This document shows, in pieces, positions 12,481 through 23,451 of a DNA stretch of 64,000 bases. A program made the position numbers and the translations under genes. The notes below the pieces were generated by a model. The model was not told where the DNA came from, ran no database searches, and worked only from the letters and a program-made list of their open reading frames with translations. How positions within the stretch are numbered: the stretch's first letter is position 1; each line of letters begins with the position of its first letter. Origin of the DNA: Moniliophthora roreri (lineage: Eukaryota; Basidiomycota; Agaricomycetes; Agaricales; Marasmiaceae); contig LATX02000185.1 of NCBI GenBank assembly GCA_001466705.2, positions 649,526-713,525 of the forward strand. Direction: 5' to 3'.

Positions 12481-12750
12481 CGACGGTTCGACTCACGGGG
12501 GTTGCAACAAATAAATATTATTTCTTTTTGTCCCCGACCCCCAGGTGGGGCCGATGCATTATAATGGCTGAAATACATTATAATAGCCAAAATACATTAT
12601 AACCATTTTGCTTCATTTTAATCCATTAAAATAAAGGAACAACAATTATATTACATTAAAATACACCATAATGATTATAATGTATTTTGGCCATTATAAT
12701 GTATTTCACTCATTTTATTCCAATATATTTAGGTGTCCATTTCGCTGATG
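11969..12750. mobile_element. TIR element with internal minisatellite and tRNA-like core, copy 1
   Basis: The left end reads CATCAGCAAAATGGACACC and the right end is its near-perfect inverse (one mismatch), giving terminal inverted repeats of about 25 bp that continue into CTAAATATA. Inside are tandem AT-rich units (TTATTATARTNYATTAAAAT type), a GC-richer segment, a tRNA-like sequence (about 12413-12507) and an AT-rich right arm. A truncated duplicate of the left part lies at 10665-11140 because of the N at 11141. A second full copy is at 53692-54321. There is no coding capacity, so this is a non-autonomous element. Confidence 0.8.
12413..12507 (+). ncRNA. tRNA-like (SINE-type) segment inside the TIR element
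   Basis: TGGTACAGTGG near 12420 resembles an A box, and GGTTCGACTC at about 12485-12494 matches a B box. The spacing is as in a tRNA with a long variable arm. A near-identical segment sits in the copy at about 54050-54140. It may act as an internal Pol III promoter. I could not fold it into a functional tRNA. Confidence 0.5.
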
Positions 12751-13957
12751 TGTTAGACTGGTTCCGGTGCTGGTAGAAGCGTCAAACCTAGATCCAAATA
12801 TCGCTGGTACTCTCTCTAAAGCGTGTGTTTCCGGGAAATATGCTGACTTGGTATCCGGCTGCTTATCCGGCTGTTGACGCTATCGTGGTGAAGGCTCTAT
12901 TTAGCACGGAAACTTCATTCCCTGCAGGGCAGTGTGTACGTTACCCAAACGTTAGCAGTGCACCTCTGACCTTGTTACCAGACTAAAGGCTATTTTCCCG
13001 TCCCACTTGACAATATCCATGCCCCGTACCTCGTTCCTCGCGATACTGAATCGGCAGAGCATACGCTATTCCTCAACAGGTTGTTCTACAAGCAATGCCA
13101 GTTGAATGCTAGACATAACGTAAATTCTAGCGTATGGCTGTATACGTCTAAGAACATTGTCACACGGCCACCATTTCTACCTACTTTCCTAGGTGCCTCT
13201 CATCAGTGAACTTGCATTGGCTAGCTCATTGAACGTTCTCGTTGCTAACCCCGGGCAGTGGAAACGATAGGGATGCTGTAGGTATTCGTAGTACGAGTTG
13301 GAGGTGCTGCCGGTTAGATCAAGGTATGCGTCATGAGTGCTTTGGAAATTCACGCTTCTGACCTTTTCCCGAGCCCCAACACATCGAATCTGATATACCA
13401 TCGATGTTTGAACTGCCTTTCTTCGCTTTTTCATGCCGTCACGTAATTCAGGCCTTTCTCCGGGCGGCGCGAAAAGTGACCTAAACGTGAGTTCTGGTTC
13501 AAACTCTGATGTCTCTGCTAATAGCCGATCTTTCTTTGCAGTTCTGTCGCCCGAAGCTTAGGATTAAGGTGGGTGGGCTGCGAGTTGGCTGCCATAGTAA
13601 TATTAACAATCACTTCAGTGAAGTCATACATGGACATCCTCGTGTACTGTTTGGATGCATTGTGTCTCAATGAGGTTGTTCAATTATCATCTGGTAGCCA
13701 TCGGAGATACGGTACTGAATCATATATTCTGGAGCCAGTTTAGCCTGGCACCATACTACATGATCTGCGAACTCGAGAGACTACGATAGTAAACAACTTG
13801 TGTGAGTGGTATTACCTTTGAATATGTGTCTGTTGGCACATCCACTCCACTGTTCATGAACCAAAGCTGGCAGCCAGCTTGATGCTGCAACATGATGTTC
13901 CCTACAGGCTACATATTTACAGGTGTCAAGAAACTGGAATTATGAATTGCATGCATG
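12751..13957. other. Intergenic, one doubtful ORF
   Basis: An ATG-initiated 81-codon frame on the minus strand (13434-13189) starts MKKRRKAVQTSMVYQIRC; no domain is recognisable and no partner exons are evident. The rest shows nothing I can support. Confidence 0.3.
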
Positions 13958-14178
13958 TTGTATCATTCACTTTGACAGTCGCGGGTCCCAGAGCCTCATT
14001 TGTCGTGAAAAGTCACTGTCTGTCACAGGTCACTGCCAGTTGATGAAGATTCGGACCAGAAACCACCCTAAAAAGACGAATTTTAGTAAGAATCTTCTAA
14101 CCCGACTGCTGATCCAACAGAGAATTGTTTTCATTTGTTTGATCACAGGTCACACCGCCTGTCAAAGTGATACAGTAC
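13958..14178. mobile_element. Mariner-type MITE, copy 1
   Basis: The left end, about TTGTATCATTCACTTTGACAG, is inverted as CTGTCAAAGTGATACAGTA at the right. The interior (CCTCATTTGT.GTGAAAAGTCAC, CTGTCACAGGTCACTG, AGAAACCACCCTAAA) is the reverse complement of the interior of the element at 41493-41762, so both belong to one family. Non-coding. Confidence 0.65.
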
Positions 14179-14351
14179 ATGGTGCATGCATGTTGTATGG
14201 TGAATGCATGTGTCTGACACAATGTCCATGAACAGTTAATATATTCTCCTTAGCCAACTCTTGATCACTTATCTTCCATTCCTCACTCACTTTCACGGCG
14301 TGGCAGCACTGGCCAGGAGTCTTGTCAACCTCAGGCAGAAGACGGACACCC

Positions 14352-15838
14352 AAGATCATACCAAACAATGAGGTCCAATTGGATTTTGTTTTGAAGAAAT
14401 TGGAGCAGGTTTGCAGCCTGAATGGCCTGCTACAGGAAATGGCTTCCCTAGCGTTATGTCTATATGATGCATCTCAGGAGGTAGTACTCGTATATTTATG
14501 CTTGTCACTTTGTAATCTTAACTGGAAACCCACCCATAGAAACCTTCTCTCACCAAACTCACAAGAGACTCCTGTGAAGCTGTGTACACAGTCGTCAGTA
14601 CCCTGACAAAAATGGGCAGTAACATGACCCCCGAAATGACTGCTCCATCAAGGAGATTGCATGAGTATGATTTTTGTCCTTTGAACTCAGAACTGCATAT
14701 TGAATGATCATTGCAGGAAGCTCAAGGAAATCAATACATTTGCCAGAACCATTGCAAAACATGGTTCACTCACCCTATCTCTTATCTGGTGGTGAGGCGA
14801 GATGGCCAAGATCAAGGAGTATGAGGCATTCATCTATGATATCTTTCTTGATGATAATTTTTGGCCCAGGGTAAGCAAATACACTGCTGTTGTTGACATA
14901 CCTCTGATTGTGAACTTAAGCAGAAACTGGTAAGAATAACCACAAATTTTGACTCTGCTGGTGCAAGCCCCCAACCTTACCAGTCCACCACCTTTACCAG
15001 ATCACCCTGGTCGCCTTCCAACCATGATAGTTTAGCCTTTTACCCCAGCCTGCAGGTTTCTCCTCTTAGTGGCTTCCATCTGAACAGCTCATCACCCACA
15101 ATCACAACACCGAGTAGCCAAACAAAATTTAATTCATGGTTGAAGAATTCATCTACACCACCGATTACAGAAAAAGTGAAATACATCTTCACATACACAT
15201 GGATGGGAGCTCAAACATGCAGATGAACATTAACACGAATTCATACAACCAAAGATATTTCTTTGCAGATGATGTAGAAGGGAGAAGTGTTTATGATGAT
15301 TATGAACCCATGAATAGCTTCTCACATGATGGTTCAGATCCTGAGCATAATAATCCACCCCCAACCCCCCAGTACTCTGACAATCCATCTCCACCCCAGT
15401 ACCCTGATAATCCATCTCCACCCCAGCACCCTGATAATCCATCTCCTCCCCAACAACTATATGATCTTCCACATCATGATCAAAGCCTGACAATGTTTTC
15501 ACACAACTCAGGATTTGCTATCTTAGGTGGACAGTTCAACAATGTACTGGGTGATCAGTTCAATTCAGGTGGATTCTATGTGTTGAACCTTCCCCAATCC
15601 ATGCATTTTAATACTGGTGTGTCAAGTGCTCATGCTTTGATTCTTAGGATTCAGGCCAGATCATTTTACTATTGATGGTATTCCAATATTCTTGTATCAG
15701 CTACTATCACACTTTGCTTTGTCCCTTGACTTGTCTGTTGTCCAGCTTTTGCTACTACTTACCTACCATTCATTTGAGCCACAAATCATCCAATTACTCA
15801 GTGGTACCTCTGTACAGCAACTACTTACTCGAGCTTAG
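14352..15838 (+). pseudogene. Decayed helical-bundle/GGQFN-motif gene
   Basis: This is a close relative of the intact gene at 32728-33764. Homologous exons are about 14352-14480, 14540-14664, 14717-14870 and the C-terminal part to 15838. Exon 1 carries LDFVLKKLEQV but has no in-frame ATG where the intact gene has one. Exon 3 keeps KIKEYEAFIYDIFLDDNF but has an in-frame TGA at 14793-14795. The linker contains a 27-bp tandem repeat (PSPPQYPDN-like, about 15370-15460). The motif FAILGGQFNNVLGDQFN is at 15514-15564. The last intron has shrunk to 31 nt (54 nt in the relative), probably below the splicing limit, after which FRPDHFTIDGIPIFLYQ is still recognisable. A mariner-type MITE lies directly upstream. 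I infer recent loss of function. Confidence 0.65.
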
Positions 15839-16094
15839 CTTCTTTATAACAGCATGCTCATTGGCCATAACTATTCTTTGATTTTGTCTATGTCATACCT
15901 ACTATTTAAAATTCATCCATTTCAACCTGACCCACTCAGAGTGCAAAATACTTGTGTGATGACTGGGCAGCAAGCAATCTTCCTGCAAAAAAAGCATCAA
16001 ATTCATTGCAAAGAACTACTGTAAGGCTTGCAATTGCTTGTAGCTGTTGGATGGATAATGGCATGGAAAAAAAGGACCCAACCAGTCTCCGCAT
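15839..16094. other. Short gene-free gap
   Basis: Nothing recognisable between the decayed gene and the tRNA. Confidence 0.4.
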
Positions 16095-16192
16095 TGCCCC
16101 CTGGCTGGATTGAACAACCGACCTTTCCATCGCTGATAGAGTACTCCCTTCCTACATACGAGTGGAACGCTCTACCACTGAGCTAAGAGGGC
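16095..16192 (-). tRNA. tRNA-Thr(CGT) with a 26-nt intron
   Basis: The minus strand folds as a cloverleaf: acceptor stem GCCCTCT/AGGGGGC with discriminator A, D arm GCTCAGTGGTAGAGC, anticodon stem TTCCA/TGGAA, T arm GGTTG/CAGCC with loop TTCAATC. The anticodon CGT is at 16160-16158. The intron (16156-16131) interrupts the loop at the canonical 37/38 position. A TTTTT tract is not needed to make the call; the CCA tail is not encoded, as expected for a eukaryotic nuclear tRNA. Confidence 0.9.
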
Positions 16193-16396
16193 GATGAGCA
16201 TGTCTATGTTTGATAGCTTATAGAGCGGAGTAGAGTTGGTGATATCATGTAAGATACAACAGCTTTTTGAATTTTCCTGACGCGCGACGGCCACGACACA
16301 ATCACTCTATCCGCTGTAAGATTTTTTATTTTTATTTTAGATTTCATTTCGCCAACTAATTAAAACTTTATTTTGGGACAGGGCTGGACGACGACG

Positions 16397-19300
16397 ATGG
16401 CACCGAGCTTCTTTTCTAAACTCGTACCCAAGAACCAAGGGGGCACCGCTGGTTCTTATCACCCTCGCGACAGATCCTTCGATTCTCCTTCTCCTTCTGC
16501 ATCGTCGTTATCAGCGCACAACTCTGCAACCAAAGCACGAAGTAGGACAGTCAGCGCCGTAGAATCATCTCCTAGTACCACCGAATTTGGCGCTCGGGTT
16601 CCTAGCTTGGTTGTTGATGGACATGTACATGGAGGCGGTGAAGAGAGAGATAGGGACAGAGACAGAGGTTACGTATCAGATTCAGCCTCTGCATCGAGCA
16701 ATCCCAGCGTAAAGGTCGTTCCTCCATCGCCTAGTACCAGCTACGACAAAGACAAGCTCCTGTCTCGTCCTGGTACAGCCTCGTCTTTGAAACGATCAAG
16801 ACCCAATACACCAGACTTGGCACCAGCTCCTGCTGCGTCAATGAGGAGTAAAACATCAAACAAGTCTCTCAAATCACTCAACATACCCCCACCACCTCCA
16901 CCACCTCCAGCTCCTCCGGTTCCCAAAGAATTTACACCAGGACACAATGCCAACCCCGGTTCGCTGGATAGTACCACCAGCAATACCAATGGGATATCAA
17001 TGACACCCATAGTCGAATCACCTACCGCTATGGAAGCTACATTCACATTATCTCCTCCAGGACATACTGCCGATAATGGTGAACCTACACCTACACAAGC
17101 CAACGCCAATGTGAACCAGAATCCGAATGTAAGACCGAAATCTCGTTCACCTTCAATCGCATCAACAGGTTCACCGCCAATGATTCCTTCCCAACTGCCA
17201 CCACCACAATCTCCTCAGGCTGTTGCGCATAAAAAGGAAAGCAGTTGGCGTCGTAAACCTAGTAGCAAACCGACAGGGTTGGCGGGTGCCATAGCTGCTA
17301 GTGGATTGGCTATGGCTAATCCGGGATTGGTTGGTACACAGCAAGTTCAGCTGAGTCCGACATTAGTCAAGGGGGTGAGTGTCTTGCCTAGTCTTTTTTT
17401 CAGGTGTCTTGCTGCGATCACTTGGTCACTGCGGGCGTGTCTCGCTTGTGCTATAATATCCGCCTTTTGCCTCGTGTCCTTCTTCCCCTTCCCCGTTCCC
17501 TATTCTCCGTCATTGTTTCCGTCACCTTTTCCCCTCTTATTCGGTACATCACGCTGACGTCTTTTTTCCCTCTTTCCTTTTTCCCTCTCCTGCCATGTCC
17601 TTACCGCCCCGCGTCCTGTCACACGCCAAATCAACCCCCACCCTTGTTTTACATCCACCAATACCCAACAAGGCACAAACACAACGCAAGAACAGCGCTT
17701 CTAGTCAATTACCCTCCCCACCACGAATGAACAGGTCACCTTCTACATCCAACATGTCTTCCACTTCACACGGACAAGACAATAAGAAGAAGGAAAAGAA
17801 ACCCCGACGATCCTCATCTTCCGGACGGCAAGCTAACCAGAACCACGTCGACGGTCTCCCTCATGACTCGTACGCTCAAGATATTGATTACTACTCTGGT
17901 CTCGATTCTTCAGATTCCGATTCTGATGATGAAGAATTCGGTTCGAGTGAAGATGACGAAATCCTCGGTACAGGTGGTCCCTCTCGTTCTCATGCGTCGA
18001 GGTCGAGAGAACTTTCCGTCGATTCTTTGGGGTTGAGCCGGACAGGTGGTGCCATGGGAGAGTTACCTGTTACGGGTTTCGCTGTAGCGAGTAGTAGGAG
18101 GAATGCAGAGTTTCATGAATTGTTTTCTGGGATACCGGAGGGTGATTATTTGATTGAGGGTGTGTGTCCTTGTGTCTTTTCTTTGTGCCGCTCGATTGTT
18201 GACTGACGAGATTTAGATTATGGATGTGCGCTTCAAAGAGAAATCTTGATTCAAGGAAGATTATACATTTCTGAAAACCATATATGTTTCCATGCAAATA
18301 TTTTGGGTTGGATTACGGATGTACGTGTCCCCCCCGCCCCTTTGTTTATTCTCGCTAACACGACCCCCCACAGTTAAGCATACCTATATACGAAATAACC
18401 GCCCTCGAAAAGAAGATGACCGCATTCGTCATTCCCAACGCGATACAAATCACTACTCGTCGAGCCAAATACACATTTGCCAGTTTTTTGGCTAGGGATA
18501 CGACGTTTGATGTTATTTGGAATATTTGGCGGGTCTCTGGTGGTGCTTCTGGGTCTGTTGAAGGAGCAGGAGCAGGTTCGAGTGGGGCAGTGGTAGAAGC
18601 GGGTATGGAGGTTTCGGGGGAGGTGCAAAAAGCTGTTGCTTCTGCTGTTGCAAGTGAGCGTTCCTGTCTCTGTTTTTTTTTCCTTACCGACAAGGGGGGC
18701 TGATCAAAGAACCCTAGGTGTAGTCCAGAGAAAACAGACAAGATGTGCATGTTCGTCAGAAGGCAAACATTACCCCGAGGTAGCACTGGATGCAGTCGTA
18801 CCTGGTACACCGGATAGGATACATAACTTGATGTTTGCGAGTGGGTTTATAAAGGAGTTTATGAGTGGACCGCAGGGGTTACTTGGTGCGTTCAGTCTTC
18901 TTTGCTTCCTTCCTTGCTAAACGCGTGCACAGACATCCAAATGTCCGACTGGACCCCTCTCTCCTCTGCCTCCTCCCCAGGCCTCTTGGCCCGCAACATG
19001 TCCTACATCAAACCCCTCAACGCCTCCGTAGGACCTAAACAAACCAAATGTGAAATCCGAGATGAAGTCGAGGTGAATGATCCCGAAAACTATATTTCGA
19101 CGATTACGACTACCCGGACACCGGACGTTCCGAGTGGAGGTGTGTTTAGTGTGAAGACGAGGACGTGTTTGATGTGGGAGAGTGCGGTGGAGACGAGGGT
19201 GGTGGTTAGTACTGTGGTGGAGTGGACGGGGAGGAGTTTTATTAGAGGTGAGTTTTTTGGTTGTGTTGGGAGTTGAGAGGGCGTGATGCTGGTGAGGTGT

Positions 19301-20569
19301 CGGCTCGAGAGGTGGTGCTGGTGCTGGTGCTGGAGGCGACGGTCGTGGCTAATGGCCACAGGTGCATGTTTCGTGCTCGGCTGGTGTTGGCCGCGTGCTG
19401 TCCTTGTCGGGTACTGGTGTTGACGGTGGAGGTCCAGCCAAAGTGGTCCAGCAAGCCAATATCTACGACTCTCGGTGCCGTCTTCACCTTGGATGCGCGG
19501 CTCCGACGAGATTTAAGGCACTCGCTTGCGGTACCGTCAATGTCGGATGTGTTCAGCGGATGTTCGCGGTAACCGCCTGCACAGTGTTTAATATCGGCTG
19601 TTGCGGTTGTTTTGCCATCAACTGACATCGTATTCGATGGCGATGGCGATGGCGATGGCGATGGCAATGATGTCGCTGCCGTCATGAATGATTACGTCCA
19701 TACCCGTACGACTGTCGGTGTTGCTGCGGTTCACTTGCCTTTCTTTCTTCACTTCCTTTACTTCTTCCACCCACCCCCAACTAACCAACTCGCCCATCAC
19801 AGGCATCATCGAACGCTCCTGCATCGAAGGCCAACGTACCTACCACCTCGAACTCGAACGCGCCATGCGCGTATACATCAAAGAACACCAATCCGAATTC
19901 ATACCCGAAGGAATCGAGTTACCACCTCCTACATCATCTCCAGAAGTTGTTTCTCAACCACTCTCACCTACATCATCCACGCAAATACCTCAAATACCAC
20001 TTACACCTGCAGCTCGTGAACGAGAACGAAATCAACGAGCGTTCCAATGGGCTTGGGATACGTTTGCTGGTGCAGCTAATGTCGGAAAGAATTCGGCAAA
20101 GGGGGCTATTGAGCTTATTAGAGATGCGTGGGATCAGAGTGAGACGACGACGGTACTTTATTTTGTTATCGTCGGTCTGGTGTTGTCGAATTTGTGGACG
20201 TGGTGGTCCTCCGGGTCTGGGTCTGGTGGTGGCGAAGCGGGGTTGGGTAAGAGAGAGTTGAGAGAGTTGAGAGAGTTGAGGAAGGAGTTACGGGAGAGGG
20301 AGAGTTTGGGGTTGGGCCTGGGGTTGGATAGGGATCGGGAGAAGTGGGTACAAGGGATTGTGGGTGCTGTTTGGGAAGAGATGAATCATGGGTCTGCGAG
20401 TAGAGCTGATGGGGCGGTGAAGGTAGCGGTTGGGGAAGATGGCAAGGTGGATCTAGGGAGCGTGAAAGACGCTGTTGGGGCGTTGAAGCAGCAGTTGGAC
20501 GATGTGGAGTCGAGGGTCAAGGCGATTAGGGAGAGTTTGGACGGGTTGAGTATACAAGAGTTGGATTAA
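16397..20569 (+). CDS. GRAM and VASt domain sterol-transfer protein (Lam/Ysp2 type)
   Basis: Seven exons: 16397-17374, 17673-18159, 18217-18320, 18374-18653, 18718-18885, 18933-19247 and 19803-20569, predicted 1032 aa. The first ~465 residues are Ser/Pro-rich and disordered. A GRAM domain follows at about 467-576 (ALQREILIQGRLYISENHIC; TTRRAKYTFASFLARDTT). The VASt lipid-binding domain spans about 633-811 (EVALDAVVPGTPDRIHNLMF; MSYIKPLNASVGPKQTKC). One membrane segment lies near 893-914 (LYFVIVGLVLSNLWTWW), then a charged coiled coil to the end. Lam proteins anchor in the ER and move sterols at ER-plasma membrane contacts through VASt; this domain order fits. The ATG at 16397 is the first in frame after a pyrimidine/AT-rich leader. 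The exon 2 acceptor could alternatively be at 17691 (also in frame). The last intron is unusually long (555 nt). The protein is complete. Confidence 0.9.
19248..19802 (+). other. Unusually long intron with a GATGGC hexamer tract
   Basis: This intron of the GRAM-VASt gene is 555 nt, against 48-64 nt for its other introns except the first (298 nt). It contains five perfect tandem GATGGC units at 19636-19665 and an open minus-strand frame of 147 codons that I regard as a by-product of composition. Confidence 0.6.
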
Positions 20570-20807
20570 TGCCTATGAACGCACACACTCGTTTGCTTTA
20601 TCTCGGTTCTTTCATCATTTGCTGTATATAAGATAACTTTCATTGGGATGGGAGATACCCGAATGTGATGACGTTTGCGCGTGTGCGATGCGAAGCGCGC
20701 TCTATGTCGCTCCGCTCCTGGCTTTGGTCGCAGATCAATCAATTTGCCTCCATGCCATCTGTCAGGGTTATACACGAGGACTCGTAATAAATATCGGCAC
20801 GTTGACA

Positions 20808-21746
20808 TCAACGAGTTACTGCCTTCCGCCTCGTGTCCTCCGGTATGAACTTTCCCCCAGACCGAATAAATACATCCCTGCCCCCTCCATACCGATACGC
20901 ATTGTGCTGGTCCCTCCCAACAGTATTAAACGATGCGTTGCCTGATATATTGCCTTTAAAGTTGGGCCCAAACATCGAATTGGTCGAGGTATTCGTCGGT
21001 TGTGGCGCGCTAGCGGCACGGTCTAGCTTCTTTCGAATCACGATCAATGATTGCATCTACCACAGCATGTCAAACCACGAAGAGCAAACCAGGTATGAAA
21101 AAAAGAAAAAAAAACCCCAAAACTTACGGTGAACATATCCATCGCCTCGTCCAATTTTCTTCTAAATTCCACAATATGCTCCGCATCAGACTTGTGTTTG
21201 AGGAATCGGATGAACCAGTTTCTATCTTTCTGACAGAGGGCAAAGTGTTTGATTTCTGAAAGGGTCCTAAACGAGGGGTAAAATAATTCAGATTGAAGGG
21301 CGCAACTTCTGGGCTAGCTCGTGTTTTGGTTACTTACTCACAGAATTTCTTCAAATGCTGCATCAAAAGCGGAGACTCGGAGGAATTGATGCCCAAGTGT
21401 TTCCCCTCTTGATGGGCGGCGGCTTCGCATGTCTGTCTTATCTCGAGGATAAGCGCGCCAACTCTTTCTCCAAGACTGAGGATATCTGCTTTATTGGAGC
21501 GACATTGCTACTTGGGAGGTCAAGATTAGCTCATGATCGGATGGATGGTCCAGTGATAGTATAAAAGAGACGAACCTGGACTGCCTCCAGAATACTTAGA
21601 GCCAACGACGATGCCTCCGAGAGATATGGTACAGTGGTATAGGTGGAGATGTCGTTGAGCGTTGTGAATAGTGTTTGAATAGCGTCGTTTGCGAGTGAAA
21701 GCATTGGTGCTGAAGATGGTGATGGTAGGCGTGTACTAGGAACCAT
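20808..21746 (-). CDS. Helical-bundle protein with Gly/Asn motif (MLKL-like/HeLo-like family)
   Basis: Four exons: 21746-21576, 21507-21338, 21266-21128 and 21056-20808, predicted 242 aa, intron phases 0, 2, 0 as in the other family members. Exon 1 ends SSLALSILEAVQ. Exon 2 reads SNKADILSLGERVGALILEI. Exon 3 has TLSEIKHFALCQKDRNWFIR and HIVEFRRKLDEAMDMF. The last exon is a short linker then GNISGNASFNTVGRDQHN (about residues 195-212; 20901-20954), which matches the motif at the C-terminus of the 32.7-kb gene. It ends tail-to-tail with the GRAM-VASt gene, 238 bp apart. Known cell-death effectors combine such a bundle with a short amyloid-forming motif, though usually at the end of the chain; functional assignment here is inference. 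Confidence 0.65.
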
Positions 21747-23451
21747 GGTAAATATCTTGAGTTATACTATGAGATCGTGGGATCGTGGGTTATAATATAA
21801 GATCGTGGGTACGATAGAATCAACATATTGTAGATGTGATCTACTCCTAGCGCTCCCAACGGATCGGATTCAGGTCGGATTCAGATACATCCGCTCGGAT
21901 TGTCGTTGTCGAGGGCACAATCCGCCATCCGTGGATTGCAATCCGAGGATATCCGTCGGGTGGAGAAACATCCGCGGATGGGCGCCACTACCAGCGTTTG
22001 CGGTCGGGGACTGGTTCCCACAACGAGAATTTGCCTCTAATCATTTTCCACTCGTGCTTCGGATGTTCTGCCAAGCTATGGACACTCCGCTACTAGGACC
22101 TTGAGATACCTCCAAAGATCTTATATGATGTCTTAGTACGCTTTTTCGAAACATTGGAAAGACTGGAGAAATAGAAAAAGCGTTGTGTGAATTGGTACAC
22201 GGGTTTAGGTCAAACGCTCTGACGCACAGTTTGAAATGACTTGACTTTCTGTACCCCGTAGATGAACCATGAGAGACGTTCAGCTGTCATATTTAGTCAG
22301 AAGCCTCCAAAAGCCCGCAATAGAAGGCAAAAACTCACCTCAGACGTCTCGAATCTAGAACACATCAATATGTTTGCTGACCCGTCGCCGTCTGAAGGAC
22401 GGCAGTCCGCAGATTGAGGGTCGTCGGGACGTCATATCCGATAGACAATCCGGTCGGATAATTCGAGTCAATCCGATCTAGGTTTTCTATTACGAGGGCT
22501 TAGCGCCTACACATGGCAGCCACCTGTAACCTTTGGCATTCAATTTCGCTTTGCCGTAACCTTGGGAGAAGGAACTGTCTGCACTTGTATTGCATGTGTT
22601 ATGTTTTGAATCTGATAACGGGTCGTGATCTAGAGATCTGGATGGGTTCGTGATTTTGACCACAGAAATATGCAAAAGTACCGTCGGGTTATTATCCAAC
22701 ACGTAGTGTTCGATTACTGGAAATGGGTTGATCCTACTGGTGCTTTGACGGAGAAACCGACTAAACTGATGAGACAGACGGCAGGTCCTTCAAGTACAGA
22801 CGGAGGAATCCATGAGTCTGAGCTGCGGTGGATTGTTGGGTGAGTACAATTCGACAACTCGACCGATGATGCATTTGAAATACATTGAAGCTCGTGAAAG
22901 TTGGCGTTGGGACTTTGAAGAACGTGGTTGAGGGGAGGTTATGGAATAGGTTTACCTCAAAGGGTGTTGTTGGGGATTCGTTGTTATTTTTCTGTGTCGT
23001 CGTATTAGTTGTGGTAGCAATAGAGGTCAAGATGGAAATCGGAAATGGAGATAAAATACTTTCAAAGGCGCTGTAGGAGGCCACTGATGACGCAATGACC
23101 AAGCCTCGTTTGCTGTTTTTCGCACGGCCACGGGTATTTGTGCGTGTCGTCCCCGACAGCTATGCAACTCTACTAGACCTGTGCTGTCTCAAGTCACAAT
23201 GCGTGGACAACTCGTGCAGAACATGTTCTATCTACACGCTCCCAAGCAAAATACACGGCATGTTCTTGAGGCTCCGCTAAACGACACCAAGCGGTGCTTC
23301 CCATTTAAAATCCTGTCTCCAGCGCACAGTACAATGGCAATGCTATAACAATAGCTCTTCGCCATATATTTATATCCAGCGTTCTGGTGATATCCAGTGT
23401 CAAGCATCTTATCCGAAACTCCTCTCATCTTCCGATTTCCAAAGCATCATT
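21747..23451. other. Intergenic with CGGAT/ATCCG-rich block
   Basis: 21855-21980 is packed with CGGAT and its inverse ATCCG (about ten occurrences), with further copies near 22425-22475. Three ATCGTGGG-type units sit just upstream at 21770-21810. These could be the ends of a decayed DNA element of about 650 bp. The minus-strand frame 22761-23102 starts at TTG and is not called as a gene. Confidence 0.4.

Noticed and set aside
16741..17109. 122-codon minus-strand ORF
   Set aside because: Antisense shadow of exon 1 of the GRAM-VASt gene.
19242..19685. 147-codon minus-strand ORF in the sterol-transfer gene
   Set aside because: It lies inside the 555-nt intron and its Ser/Thr/Pro-rich text follows from the GATGGC tract and G/T-rich composition; no splice partners or domain.
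22761..23102. 113-codon minus-strand frame upstream of the 23.5-kb gene
   Set aside because: Begins at TTG, low-complexity Ser/Thr/Asn text and no supporting splice structure.
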